Assembly: GCA_947177115.1 (NCBI GenBank)
Contig: CAMWTG010000035.1
Span: 1-14,701 of the forward strand
Direction: 5' to 3'
Source of the DNA: an uncultured Clostridia bacterium
Lineage (GTDB): Bacteria; Bacillota; Clostridia; Oscillospirales; Oscillospiraceae
Length of the DNA: 14,701 bases
Program-made: the position numbers and the translations under genes
Shown: piece after piece, positions 1 to 6,706 of the stretch
Layout: each line of letters begins with the position of its first letter
Numbering within the stretch: position 1 is the stretch's first letter
The notes under the pieces: model-generated
The model's database searches: none
Told to the model about the DNA's origin: nothing
The model's input: the letters and a program-made list of their open reading frames with translations, nothing else

Positions 1-439
1 ACAGCAGGTGGCACCACAGCGCCATCTTGGTGGCGTAGTAGGCTTCGTACTTGCTGTTCAGCCCCAGCTTGTCCAGCGCCACATGGGGGTATCCGCTGGC
101 CACGATGCCCAGCACCTTGGTATCCGTACATTTCTGGTTGGCAAGGTAGTCAATGCCGGTCCCTGCGGGGACCGCCTGCGGTACACCCTTAGTATTCGGG
201 TTAATGCAATATGCTGGAATTTCGTTGGTTTTGCCGTTCTTATCCACAAAATTATAGTATGTGTACTTTTGAGAACGGGCCGCACCGTTGATGGAGAGAT
301 AATCCAGTGATGTGCCGTCTGAAAAGATCTTGATCTCGCCCAGGGCCTCCTCCTCGCTGGAGGCGGCCTGCGCTGTGGCCGGGAACATTCCTAACACTGT
401 GACCAGGGCCAGGAGCAGGGCCAGGATTCTTCGTTTCAT
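1..439 (-). CDS. Thioester-domain-type secreted surface protein (N-terminal part, runs off the window)
   Basis: The frame is open from an ATG at 439 to the window edge, giving 146 residues, and GAGGAGG lies just upstream of the start. The protein opens with a signal peptide (MKRRILALLLALVTVLG, likely cut after ATAQA). A Cys in the motif AYCINP follows near residue 78, and the segment YYATKMALWCHLL ends the visible part. A Cys in an early strand plus a later 'ATQxAIW'-type segment is the layout of Gram-positive thioester domains (TED/TQXA), which can bond covalently to host surfaces. Here the position usually held by the bond-forming Gln reads Lys, so thioester formation is doubtful unless this is a tolerated variant. 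The C-terminal part, which would show CnaB repeats and a sorting motif, is outside the window. A sortase gene lies two genes upstream, so a sortase-anchored adhesin of a conjugative element is likely (inference). Confidence 0.72.
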   Translation of the reverse strand, partial: MKRRILALLLALVTVLGMFPATAQAASSEEEALGEIKIFSDGTSLDYLSINGAARSQKYTYYNFVDKNGKTNEIPAYCINPNTKGVPQAVPAGTGIDYLANQKCTDTKVLGIVASGYPHVALDKLGLNSKYEAYYATKMALWCHLL

Positions 440-473
440 ATTGGTTCCTCCTCGTATAGTTTTGGGATATAGT

Positions 474-506
474 GAGGCGGCGTATCCTAGAAGGATACAC
501 CGCCTC
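474..506 (-). terminator. Strong intergenic RNA hairpin without a clear U-tract
   Basis: On the minus strand, GAGGCGG-U-GUAUCCU pairs with AGGAUAC-G-CCGCCUC around a 3-nt loop. The only non-Watson-Crick pair is a U-G wobble. The same pair would be a C-A mismatch in a plus-strand transcript, so a minus-strand RNA is favoured. The stem sits between the stop of the stalk-domain gene (523) and the ribosome site of the adhesin gene (ATG at 439). The RNA after the stem reads ACUAUAUCCC, not a U-run. It may be a weak or factor-dependent terminator, an attenuator, or an RNA processing/stability element that sets different levels for the two genes. Confidence 0.55.
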
Positions 507-522
507 GCATTCTGTGCTGTGT

Positions 523-1404
523 TCAGCGCAAATGATATTCAGTTCTCAGAAAGATTCCATCCGCAAATACATCCCAAACTTCCAGATAATAGTCTCCTCC
601 TGGGCAGGAATGGAGCGATTCTGGAACGTCTTCCTCCCGCCAAGGCCAGAAAGGTACGGATTCCATATCTTCCGGCAATGTCAGATAGATGTGGACCCAA
701 GGTGTTCCGTCTCCACGCCGTCTCGGACTGCCGTTTTGCATGATCCAATCATCCTCGCCCATAGCATTATAGAGGCTATAGAGCATCCGGCGCGTCTCGT
801 AAAGATTGCGAATGAAAATGTAGTCTCCGGCTTGCAGAGAGTAATGCCTGACTTCCGCATTCGGCAGCTCCGGCTGGTCAAACTGGGACCAGTCGCAGGT
901 AGCTTCCGGCAGCGGCCCCACCGGACCGGCAGCGAACATGTTCTTATCATAGCGGGTTACATCCGTGATGGTGTAGTTGGTGCCGTCATCGCAGCGGATC
1001 ACATCTCCTGCCTGGGGGACGTACCGGCTGCCGTCCTGGGGGACGTTGATGGAGCCGTCCGTGTTTTTGCTGAGAGCGGAGGGGGAGGTCTGGCTGTCCG
1101 GCGGGGTTGATGCAGGTGGGATCACCTCCGTTTCATAGGGTTTGTCTAGGCTGATGGTAACGGTGTTGGTGGCGGCATCGTAGGCAACGCTGAAGTCCAC
1201 CGCCTGTCCGATGTCCCGGAGCTTGACGTAGTTGCTGCCGCCTATCTCATAGGCTTGCAGGCTGATTTGCCGGTCCTCCAGATAGAACTTCTGGCTGCTG
1301 GGGTTGGCCATAAGGCCCGCCGCCGCCTGAGCCGCTGGGCCGCTGACGGCGATCCCCGCCAGGATACCCGCCGTTACCAGGGCAATTTCTTTTCTTCTGC
1401 TCAT
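523..1404 (-). CDS. Secreted protein with copper-amine-oxidase-N-like (stalk) domain
   Basis: A 293-residue protein starting at an ATG preceded by GAGGAGGAA. Residues 1-28 form a signal peptide (basic MSRRK, a hydrophobic stretch, then AAQAAA). Residues about 30-92 match the small beta domain known as the stalk or copper amine oxidase N-terminal-like domain: FYLEDRQISLQAYEI, then NYVKLRDIGQAV, then YDAATNTVTISLD. A Pro/Ser/Thr-rich linker follows (about 93-110). The C-terminal part (about 115-293) is acidic and aromatic with no family I recognise. I see no membrane segment or sorting signal, so it is probably exported and held non-covalently at the wall. It lies between the sortase and the adhesin genes, which places it in the surface module. 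It is separated from the sortase gene by 126 bp that may hold a promoter. Confidence 0.8.
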   Translation of the reverse strand: MSRRKEIALVTAGILAGIAVSGPAAQAAAGLMANPSSQKFYLEDRQISLQAYEIGGSNYVKLRDIGQAVDFSVAYDAATNTVTISLDKPYETEVIPPASTPPDSQTSPSALSKNTDGSINVPQDGSRYVPQAGDVIRCDDGTNYTITDVTRYDKNMFAAGPVGPLPEATCDWSQFDQPELPNAEVRHYSLQAGDYIFIRNLYETRRMLYSLYNAMGEDDWIMQNGSPRRRGDGTPWVHIYLTLPEDMESVPFWPWREEDVPESLHSCPGGDYYLEVWDVFADGIFLRTEYHLR

Positions 1405-1468
1405 GATCGTTCCTCCTCATATTGTAATGGTTTTTCCTTTTGCTGACACTACAATATCGCAGAAAGCA

Positions 1469-1480
1469 TCACAAGTCCAG
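1469..1480 (-). promoter_or_regulatory. Copy 1 of a 12-nt element shared with 13132-13143, candidate promoter/operator
   Basis: Read on the minus strand, CTGGACTTGTGA occurs here and again upstream of the 13083 gene, in both cases in one of the few real intergenic gaps. TTGTGA could serve as a -35, with TAGTGT or TATTGT 17-18 nt on as a poor -10. The match to sigma-A consensus is weak, so a regulator site is equally possible. Confidence 0.3.
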
Positions 1481-1530
1481 CGGAACATCTGCAAACTTAT
1501 GGAGAAGAAAAGCAAGTAAAACGAAGCAAT

Positions 1531-2391
1531 TTACACAACTTCCGCGCCGGTGACGCACCAGCGGAAGTCCCGCTCATCCCGGACGCAGGTATACAGGGTG
1601 ATCACGTTGGACTGGGAGGCGGCGAGGGCGCTGCGGTCCGTCTCGCTGACCTTGGATACGCTTGTCACCTCGTAGGTACGGGTCCCCAGCCTGGTGGTCA
1701 GCGTGATCCTGTCGCCCAGCTCCAGCGTATGGATCTTGTCGAAGTAAGCGTTCGTCCCGCGATTGTGCGCCGCAAAAGCGGCGTTGCCGTCCCAGATACT
1801 GCTCTCCTCGAAGTGGCCCGCGCCCAGCTTCAGCGTGGAGGCGTCCGTACCCTCGAAGATGCCCACCCTGAGATTGATTGCCGGGATCTCCAATGTGCCG
1901 AGGCTGCCGTTGCTATAATAGAGATCCTCCGTGACCTCGGTATAACCGGAACTTGTGGTTTCCGGCACAGTCACCGTGACTTCAGCGCTTCCGGGAACCA
2001 TGGTGCTGCCGGCGGAAGGGCAGGCGGGGACGGACTCAGCGGACAGGCCGCTCATGTCCGGGGGGAATACCACGACAAAATCGCCGTTAATGGTCGCGCC
2101 GGTGGCGGGCATGGCATTGGGCGCCAGATTCGGCGTCAGATATTCGCCGGTATTGAGTGTGTTGCTGGTGGGCGTCCCGAAACCGGGCGGAATAAGGGCG
2201 GCGTTCTTGCTGACGTCCTCGTTCTTCTGCGCGCCGCCGTCCGCCGTCACGACTGGCTCCACGGAAGTAGGCTTGCCGTAGCCGCCCTGCTCCTCCCCGT
2301 CGAAGGTGTACTCCAGCGCACAGGCCGGAACCGCCAGGGCCAGCAGCATACAGACCGCCAGAATCATTGTTACAAATCTTTGCGCTTTCAT
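1531..2391 (-). CDS. Sortase family transpeptidase
   Basis: A 286-residue exported sortase. The N-terminal hydrophobic segment (residues 5-22) is a signal peptide or signal anchor. About 130 residues of low-complexity Pro/Thr/Ser/Gly-rich linker follow. The catalytic beta-barrel is at about 164-282: it begins GTLEIPAINLRVGIFEG and contains the catalytic His in AAHNRG (H209), the catalytic Cys in TLYTC (C269) and the Arg in FRWCV (R277). The full His-Cys-Arg triad is therefore present. The long linker and the AHNRG/TLYTC motifs resemble sortases of Clostridia mobile elements (class B/D-like; class not certain). Its ATG overlaps the upstream stop by 1 nt (TAATG), so translation is probably coupled to the membrane protein before it. 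It likely anchors surface proteins such as the adhesin at the left edge (inference). Confidence 0.88.
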   Translation of the reverse strand: MKAQRFVTMILAVCMLLALAVPACALEYTFDGEEQGGYGKPTSVEPVVTADGGAQKNEDVSKNAALIPPGFGTPTSNTLNTGEYLTPNLAPNAMPATGATINGDFVVVFPPDMSGLSAESVPACPSAGSTMVPGSAEVTVTVPETTSSGYTEVTEDLYYSNGSLGTLEIPAINLRVGIFEGTDASTLKLGAGHFEESSIWDGNAAFAAHNRGTNAYFDKIHTLELGDRITLTTRLGTRTYEVTSVSKVSETDRSALAASQSNVITLYTCVRDERDFRWCVTGAEVV

Positions 2392-3311
2392 TATGCACTC
2401 TCCTCTCCGGATTCACTGCGTTTCTTCAGGAACAGCGCCGCGCCCACGCCGCCTCCGGCGAGGACGACAGCGCCCAGGGGTACCAGGATGTACGCCCAGT
2501 TAAATTGAAAACCGCCCTCTGCACCGGTGTTGTCCGGCATAGCGGCGGGGTCTTCGATCTCCGGGAGCGTGACCACCGGCTTGATCTCCGTACCCTCGAA
2601 GACGGCCACATACCGCACCCGGTCCAGCGCGATCCTGCTGACCGTGCCTTCATATTTCGCAGTCACCGTGTAGCCGGTAACGTAGCTGCTGGTAGCCGTG
2701 CCGGAATAGGTTGCCACGGCGGTGTACCGGTCGCCCAGCGCATAGTCGTCCATATTGGCGGTGTTGTCCGTCTGCCAGGAAATGTCCTGGAGGGTCATCG
2801 TCCTGCCGTTTTCCTCCACCGTCTTGGGGATGTAGCTGGTGTCCTGACTGCCCAGGTTGGGGTAGCGGCGGGTGGTGGTCACGGTCTTGCTGGATTTTCC
2901 ATACCCCGCCGTCTCCACCTGGACGGTGTCCAGCCGGAGGGTCAGCGTACCGGACAGGCCGTCCTCCGTGACGAACTCCTTCTGCTGGGGCAGCAGGGCC
3001 AGAATGGAGGCCATATCCTTGTTCTTGCTCTCCAGCGACACCTCCTCGGTGTGCTGCCGCTCCTGATACTCCGGCATCTCCTGCTTGAGAAGGTCCGTCA
3101 GGGTATAGTGGATGCCGTTCTGCTCGAAATCCGAGCGGGAGATCCCGGCGGGGTCCTGTCCCGGCTCAAGATCATAGACCTTCCGGATCTCGCTGCCATC
3201 CTCGTTCTGCTCCACAGCGGTGGGATAGCACACCTCCGCCGCCAGGGCAATGGGGGACATAGACGCTGCCAGCAGCACCGCCGCCAGCAGCAAAAATACG
3301 GTTCGTTTCAT
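2391..3311 (-). CDS. Secreted beta-rich protein with C-terminal membrane anchor
   Basis: A 306-residue protein. The start is the ATG at 3311, because AAGGAGA precedes it and a signal peptide begins there (MKRTVFLLLAAVLLAASM, cut near ALAA, residue 25). An open frame continues 65 codons further upstream, but that part only overlaps the previous gene. Residues 26-250 are beta-rich with no family I can name. They include two similar short phrases, IHYTLTDL and RTMTLQDI. The C-terminus has MPDNTG (about 258-263), a hydrophobic helix (273-296) and a KKR-containing tail. This is the layout of a sortase substrate, although the motif is not canonical LPxTG. It overlaps the sortase gene by 1 nt, suggesting the two act together. 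Alternatively it is simply a single-pass membrane protein of the conjugation surface. Confidence 0.8.
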   Translation of the reverse strand: MKRTVFLLLAAVLLAASMSPIALAAEVCYPTAVEQNEDGSEIRKVYDLEPGQDPAGISRSDFEQNGIHYTLTDLLKQEMPEYQERQHTEEVSLESKNKDMASILALLPQQKEFVTEDGLSGTLTLRLDTVQVETAGYGKSSKTVTTTRRYPNLGSQDTSYIPKTVEENGRTMTLQDISWQTDNTANMDDYALGDRYTAVATYSGTATSSYVTGYTVTAKYEGTVSRIALDRVRYVAVFEGTEIKPVVTLPEIEDPAAMPDNTGAEGGFQFNWAYILVPLGAVVLAGGGVGAALFLKKRSESGEESA

Positions 3312-3322
3312 GTTGTTCTCCT

Positions 3323-4045
3323 TCACATATTCATAGTGGGTCCGCTCTGTTTTGGCGCCTGAATTTCCTCCAGCTTCTCCCTCGCCCAGTCCGGCAGGTA
3401 CTCCTCTTTCATGATGCCAATAAAGTTGCTGCGGTCCCATCGGGCCTGTTCTCCGCTGCCCAGGCAGGTGGCATATAGAGCCCACCCGTAAGTACCGGGA
3501 TAACACCCAAAGCCCCCCTCAGCCAGCCAGACCTGGCTATGTGTGTCCCAGCAGCTTTCCTCCATAGAAAACGGACTGAGTATCAGCACTTTGCCGGTAT
3601 AGTCCTGCTGATCCTGGCTGTCCACACAATGTTCCTGACCGAACAGGCCCAATGCCTGGTAGCAAGCCTTGACCTGACCAATGAACTTATCCAGCAGGTC
3701 CGCAGCGGTATCCACCGTAAAATAGCGGTTGCGGCCATCTGCGGGTACATAAAATCCCTGCCCCCAGGCGCGCGTCTCGTCACTGATCAGGTAGGGGTAG
3801 CCCATTTCCTGCAAAGAGTTGGCGAGGACGAAGTTCACCCGCTTGAAGCCGTATTGTTCCAGCACCTGTCTGGCACAGCCCTCCGACAGCCCTCCCCTTT
3901 CGTCAGAACAGTCGCGGACAGCCTGTTCAATGGCGCGTGAGCAGACAACATTCTCACGGAAGCTGGCATCGTACTTTTTCTCCTCGCCATATTGTTTGGC
4001 ATCTCCATAGGAGCCATAGTAAAGATAAGGAAAATCACGCTCCAT
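3323..4045 (-). CDS. DUF3849-type mobile-element protein
   Basis: A 240-residue cytoplasmic protein (no signal peptide or membrane segment). The ATG at 4045 is chosen because GGAGGA lies 8 nt upstream, and it overlaps the AbrB-type gene by 11 nt. Residues 5-95 fit the DUF3849 pattern: PYLYYGSYGDAKQYGE, then FRENVVCSRAIEQAV, then VLEQYGFKRVNFVLANSLQ and a trailing TRAWG. The C-terminal half (150-225) is conserved-looking, with GKVLILSPFSMEESCWD, RSNFIGIMKEEYLPDWA and several Cys and Trp residues. The biochemical role of the family is unknown. It is typical of accessory operons of Clostridia ICEs, near antirestriction and AbrB-like genes, as here. Confidence 0.75.
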   Translation of the reverse strand: MERDFPYLYYGSYGDAKQYGEEKKYDASFRENVVCSRAIEQAVRDCSDERGGLSEGCARQVLEQYGFKRVNFVLANSLQEMGYPYLISDETRAWGQGFYVPADGRNRYFTVDTAADLLDKFIGQVKACYQALGLFGQEHCVDSQDQQDYTGKVLILSPFSMEESCWDTHSQVWLAEGGFGCYPGTYGWALYATCLGSGEQARWDRSNFIGIMKEEYLPDWAREKLEEIQAPKQSGPTMNM

Positions 4046-4550
4046 AGACGGCGTCCTCCGCCATGAGCCGCACCTCCAGGTTCCCCAGGCACACACCGTG
4101 GGAGGCCAGGATCTCCAGCTCCCACGCCGGAACATCCGTCAGGTCATAGCGGTAGTCCGCCTGCCCTACCGTCACCGTCCCCGGTTTATCCCCCGGCCAT
4201 GCGCAGAGCTTGGCGTCCGCCGGGATATGGACCTCCTTCCGCACCTCATCCGGAATGACAGTCGCTGTGCGGGACGGGTCAGCGGGGCAGTCCTCGCCGC
4301 CGCTGCCATTGCAATCCTCGCAGGGGCCGCAGGCGTTGACAATGTGCAGCGTCAGCTCCAGCGCCGCATCCTGGATACTGTCGATGGCGCGGAGCAGTTC
4401 CATGGCGGTCATCTTCTTCCGCAGGATCATCACCACATCGTCTGCCGCGCGGATCTCTACCGCTTCGCCTTTTTCCAGACCGCTCAGTTTCAGTGCGGCG
4501 TTGGGAATGACCAGCTTTTTCCTGGTAGTTTCTTTGATAAATTTTTGCAT
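4035..4550 (-). CDS. AbrB/SpoVT-type protein with cysteine cluster
   Basis: A 171-residue protein. The ATG at 4550 has GGAGG 5 nt upstream, while an in-frame ATG at 4562 has no ribosome site, so the shorter form is chosen. Residues 8-48 fit a swapped-hairpin AbrB/MazE/SpoVT DNA-binding domain (TRKKLVIPNAALKLSGLEKG, then VEIRAADDVVMI). Residues 74-88 carry CGPCEDC plus another Cys, which could bind a metal. A second IP.ADAK-type segment (about 107-171) ends DLTDVPAWELEILASHGVCL and VYG, a tail I associate with mobile-element members. It probably regulates its own operon or the element's genes (inference). It follows the methylase gene after 15 nt and overlaps the DUF3849 gene. Confidence 0.75.
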   Translation of the reverse strand: MQKFIKETTRKKLVIPNAALKLSGLEKGEAVEIRAADDVVMILRKKMTAMELLRAIDSIQDAALELTLHIVNACGPCEDCNGSGGEDCPADPSRTATVIPDEVRKEVHIPADAKLCAWPGDKPGTVTVGQADYRYDLTDVPAWELEILASHGVCLGNLEVRLMAEDAVYGA

Positions 4551-4565
4551 AATTTCCTCCATTTT

Positions 4566-5567
4566 TTATTTACAGCCCGACATTGCCACGCAAATCGGAT
4601 CATGCGGCTCATGGACCAGGATCAGCCTCCCACTTTCCATATCCGGCTCGAACATATTGAACTGCTCTGTATTCTGCGCCAGCATGGGCCGGGGATCGTA
4701 GTTGGTAATCAGCAGCTCCTCATAGACCGCGCCCTCCGTCTGAGACATACAGTTCTGCCGCTCAAAATGCATGAGATAGAAGTCGCCGTACAGCTCACGG
4801 ATAAAGGGGCAGTCGTTATAGGAGATCACTCTGTAGCCTTTGCACTCCCGCAATACATTGTGCAGCCGGTAGTGATCCTCCAGCGAGAAGCCCGGAGAGT
4901 ACATTTTTTCCGCCTCGAAGTAGGGCGGGTCGCAGTAGTGCAGTGTGTTTTCACTGTTGTTGGCCTTGATGGAATCCTCGAAATCCCGGTTGGTGATGAC
5001 GACCCTCTCCAGCCGCAGGGCGGCGATGGTGATAAGCTTGAAGAAGCTGCGGATATTGGTGGGGCGGAGGGCAAAGGTCTGCCGCATGCTGTTGAAGCTG
5101 CGGCGGTCCACCGTATAGAACGCAGCTGCCCGCTTCACATCCCAGGCCGAGGCGCGCCCCCGCAGGATCTTCTCCACCTGCTCGTACTGAATGCCGGTCA
5201 GGACGGCTTTTGCCACAGCCAGCTCGCTCTCCGTGAAGTCCGGCAGCATCGTCTCACGCCGGAGGATCTTCAGCAGGATCAAAAATTCCTCCTCCGAGTG
5301 CAGAGGGAAAAAGCCAAGCTCGTTCAGCAGTTCGATGGTCCTGTCACGGATGCAGAGGAACAGGTTGGTCAGATCGGAATCGTAGTCGTTGTAGACCTCC
5401 ATCCGCCCTAGACACATGGGCTGGCCCAGCAGGATCGACCCGCTGCCGCCAAAATGCTCCACGAAGCGGGGCGGTCTGGGCGGGAAAATGGACCGGATGA
5501 TGTACTGGAGCCGCTCTTTTCCTCCGACCCACGGAAACGGCGGCCTAGCCGTCAACCCCAGCTCCAT
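4566..5567 (-). CDS. Solitary D12-class DNA adenine (N6) methyltransferase
   Basis: A 333-residue Dam-like enzyme that would transfer a methyl group from S-adenosylmethionine to adenine N6 in DNA. Visible motifs are FPWVGGKERL (11-20), the SAM-binding loop VEHFGGSGS (36-44), YNDYDSDL (59-66) and the catalytic DPPY (213-216) within HYCDPPYFEAEKMY. ELLITNY sits near 284-290, as in this class. The length suits the family. No restriction endonuclease gene is visible beside it, so it is an orphan methylase. On a mobile element this can mask sites from host restriction or set methylation-dependent regulation (inference). The target sequence cannot be read from the protein. The start has GGGGAGG 6 nt upstream and overlaps the preceding winged-helix gene by 23 nt. 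Confidence 0.9.
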   Translation of the reverse strand: MELGLTARPPFPWVGGKERLQYIIRSIFPPRPPRFVEHFGGSGSILLGQPMCLGRMEVYNDYDSDLTNLFLCIRDRTIELLNELGFFPLHSEEEFLILLKILRRETMLPDFTESELAVAKAVLTGIQYEQVEKILRGRASAWDVKRAAAFYTVDRRSFNSMRQTFALRPTNIRSFFKLITIAALRLERVVITNRDFEDSIKANNSENTLHYCDPPYFEAEKMYSPGFSLEDHYRLHNVLRECKGYRVISYNDCPFIRELYGDFYLMHFERQNCMSQTEGAVYEELLITNYDPRPMLAQNTEQFNMFEPDMESGRLILVHEPHDPICVAMSGCK

Positions 5568-5865
5568 CCTGTACCTCCCCGAAGTTTTCCATCGCCGCCT
5601 CCAGACCGTCCACAGCCTGTTCCAGTCCCACGATCATGACCTTGAGACTGTGGATGGTGGCATAGATCTCGCCGGCGTTTCTGGCATAAAAGTATCCTTC
5701 CGCGCCGCTGCAAATGGGGACCTTCTGTCTCCTCAGACGGTTGACCTGCCTTCGCAGCTCATTGCCGCTGACGCCCATCGTCTGCTCCAGTTCCGGGCTC
5801 TTGATAGCCTTCTTCCTGCCCAAACAGTTGCCCTTCAGATAAATTCTCAGCTGTTCGCTTGCCAT
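5545..5865 (-). CDS. Small winged-helix/HTH protein
   Basis: A 106-residue protein. The ATG at 5865 follows an AAAGGACAAGG purine tract. A TTG at 5907 is possible in frame but would begin inside the terminator of the upstream gene. Residues about 15-70 read as a winged-helix DNA-binding fold: AIKSPELEQTMGVSGNELRR is a helix-turn-helix, followed by a wing with ICSGAEGYFYARN. The C-terminal helix (72-98) is probably a coiled coil for dimerisation (IHSLKVMIVGLEQAVDGLE). It ends with TAG inside the start of the methylase gene, a pairing often seen for a repressor or loading factor with its target operon. It may control the methylase. No precise family is assigned. Confidence 0.7.
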   Translation of the reverse strand: MASEQLRIYLKGNCLGRKKAIKSPELEQTMGVSGNELRRQVNRLRRQKVPICSGAEGYFYARNAGEIYATIHSLKVMIVGLEQAVDGLEAAMENFGEVQDGAGVDG

Positions 5866-5905
5866 TCCTTGTCCTTTCCGGGGCCGGTCCTCCGGAAAAG
5901 GGCGC

Positions 5906-5948
5906 AAAAAAGAGGGGCCGCTTGTCCCTCCGGAGAAACGGCCCCTCT
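5906..5948 (-). terminator. Intrinsic terminator of the MBL-fold hydrolase gene
   Basis: On the minus strand, AGAGGGGCCG pairs perfectly over 10 bp with CGGCCCCTCT around an 18-nt loop. It is followed directly by a run of T (T6 counting the last stem base). It lies 7 nt after the hydrolase stop codon, so it would end that transcript before the winged-helix gene. How genes below 5865 are then transcribed (read-through or a hidden promoter) is unclear. Confidence 0.85.
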
Positions 5949-5954
5949 GAGATA

Positions 5955-6647
5955 TTAGATTCTGAATATGCCGCTGTGGTAACAGATAAACTGCCGGCAG
6001 ACCAATCCTTTGATATTCGCCAATGATCTGCCTGCTTCTTCGATATCCAGGCAGAATTGCGGATTAGCCAGAACCAGTTCGTTATCTTCAACAACAGCAG
6101 CATCCCCGGTTATCAGCGTCCCTTCCTTGGGAAGGAGCAGAGAGATATGTCCCGGTGTATGACCAGGTGTGCTGATGATCTTGCAGCCTCCGCCCCAGTC
6201 AAAGCAATCGCCATCATGCAGTTCCAGATCGACCGGAACAGGCTGCACCTGTCTCAGTCTGTTGCAGAACTGCTTGCCAAATTCCTGCATATCCTCCGGC
6301 AAAGCCGCCTGCAGTTCTTCGGCCTGCTTGAGCCGCAGATTCTTTTCCCTCCCCTCTATATAAGGCGTTTCCATAGAAGACGCGGCGATCTGGATATGCG
6401 GATATTTGCTTATAAACTCCTTGGCAGCCCCCATATGGTCATCATCCTGATGGGTCAGAACAATCTTTGTCAAATCTGATGGGGAAACTCCCTGTTTTTG
6501 CAATTCAGCTTCAATTAAGTTCATAAATCCCGGATAGCCGCAATCAACCAGGACTGTATCTGATCCGCCCAGCAGCAAAACAGGATAAATGTGCTCCAAT
6601 GAACCTTGATGCTCAAATTGGATATCCAATACCTTATACGTCTCCAT
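5955..6647 (-). CDS. MBL-fold metallo-hydrolase (cargo gene)
   Basis: A 230-residue metallo-beta-lactamase superfamily hydrolase, cytoplasmic. Metal ligands visible are THQDDDH (H66, D70, H71), H163 in TPGHTPGH, D182 in LITGDA and H224 in CYHSG. The usual HxHxDH motif reads HQDDDH, so the second His is Asp. I believe this variant occurs in a known subgroup, and it does not by itself mean the enzyme is dead. The substrate is unknown, and nothing here argues for beta-lactam resistance. The ATG follows GGAGG at 5 nt. Unlike its neighbours it has its own promoter and terminator and is visibly more AT-rich, pointing to separate acquisition. Confidence 0.88.
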   Translation of the reverse strand: METYKVLDIQFEHQGSLEHIYPVLLLGGSDTVLVDCGYPGFMNLIEAELQKQGVSPSDLTKIVLTHQDDDHMGAAKEFISKYPHIQIAASSMETPYIEGREKNLRLKQAEELQAALPEDMQEFGKQFCNRLRQVQPVPVDLELHDGDCFDWGGGCKIISTPGHTPGHISLLLPKEGTLITGDAAVVEDNELVLANPQFCLDIEEAGRSLANIKGLVCRQFICYHSGIFRI

Positions 6648-6677
6648 TATGACCTCCAGCCAGTGTATTCTGGATAC

Positions 6678-6706
6678 ATATTACCACAGTCCTCCTGCTA
6701 TGACAA
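6678..6706 (-). promoter_or_regulatory. Sigma-A-type promoter of the MBL-fold gene
   Basis: On the minus strand, TTGTCA (6706-6701) is followed by a 17-nt spacer and TAATAT (6683-6678). The -35 matches consensus at 5 of 6 positions and the -10 at 4 of 6, with ideal spacing. It lies about 30 nt before the hydrolase ATG, leaving a short leader. Confidence 0.65.

Noticed and set aside
1531..2391. MPATG at residues 94-98 of the sortase as a sorting signal
   Set aside because: No hydrophobic helix or basic tail follows, and it lies in the low-complexity linker before the catalytic domain.
1531..2391. Lipobox reading (VPAC) in the sortase signal peptide
   Set aside because: Pro at the -2 position does not fit the usual lipobox, and a signal anchor or ordinary cleavage explains the N-terminus as well.
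2367..3362. Plus-strand open frame of 331 codons opposite the membrane protein
   Set aside because: The translation is Arg/Gly/His-rich without domains, while the minus-strand gene has a signal peptide, a membrane helix and good coupling. Treated as a shadow.
4098..5411. Long plus-strand open frame of 437 codons opposite the methylase and AbrB-type genes
   Set aside because: No ribosome site or recognisable protein, and it lies antisense to clearly assigned genes with conserved motifs. Long antisense frames are expected in GC-rich coding DNA.
5955..6647. Calling the MBL-fold gene a beta-lactamase resistance gene
   Set aside because: The superfamily is broad, the HQDDDH variant and missing signal peptide point to a cytoplasmic hydrolase, and nothing supports lactam specificity.
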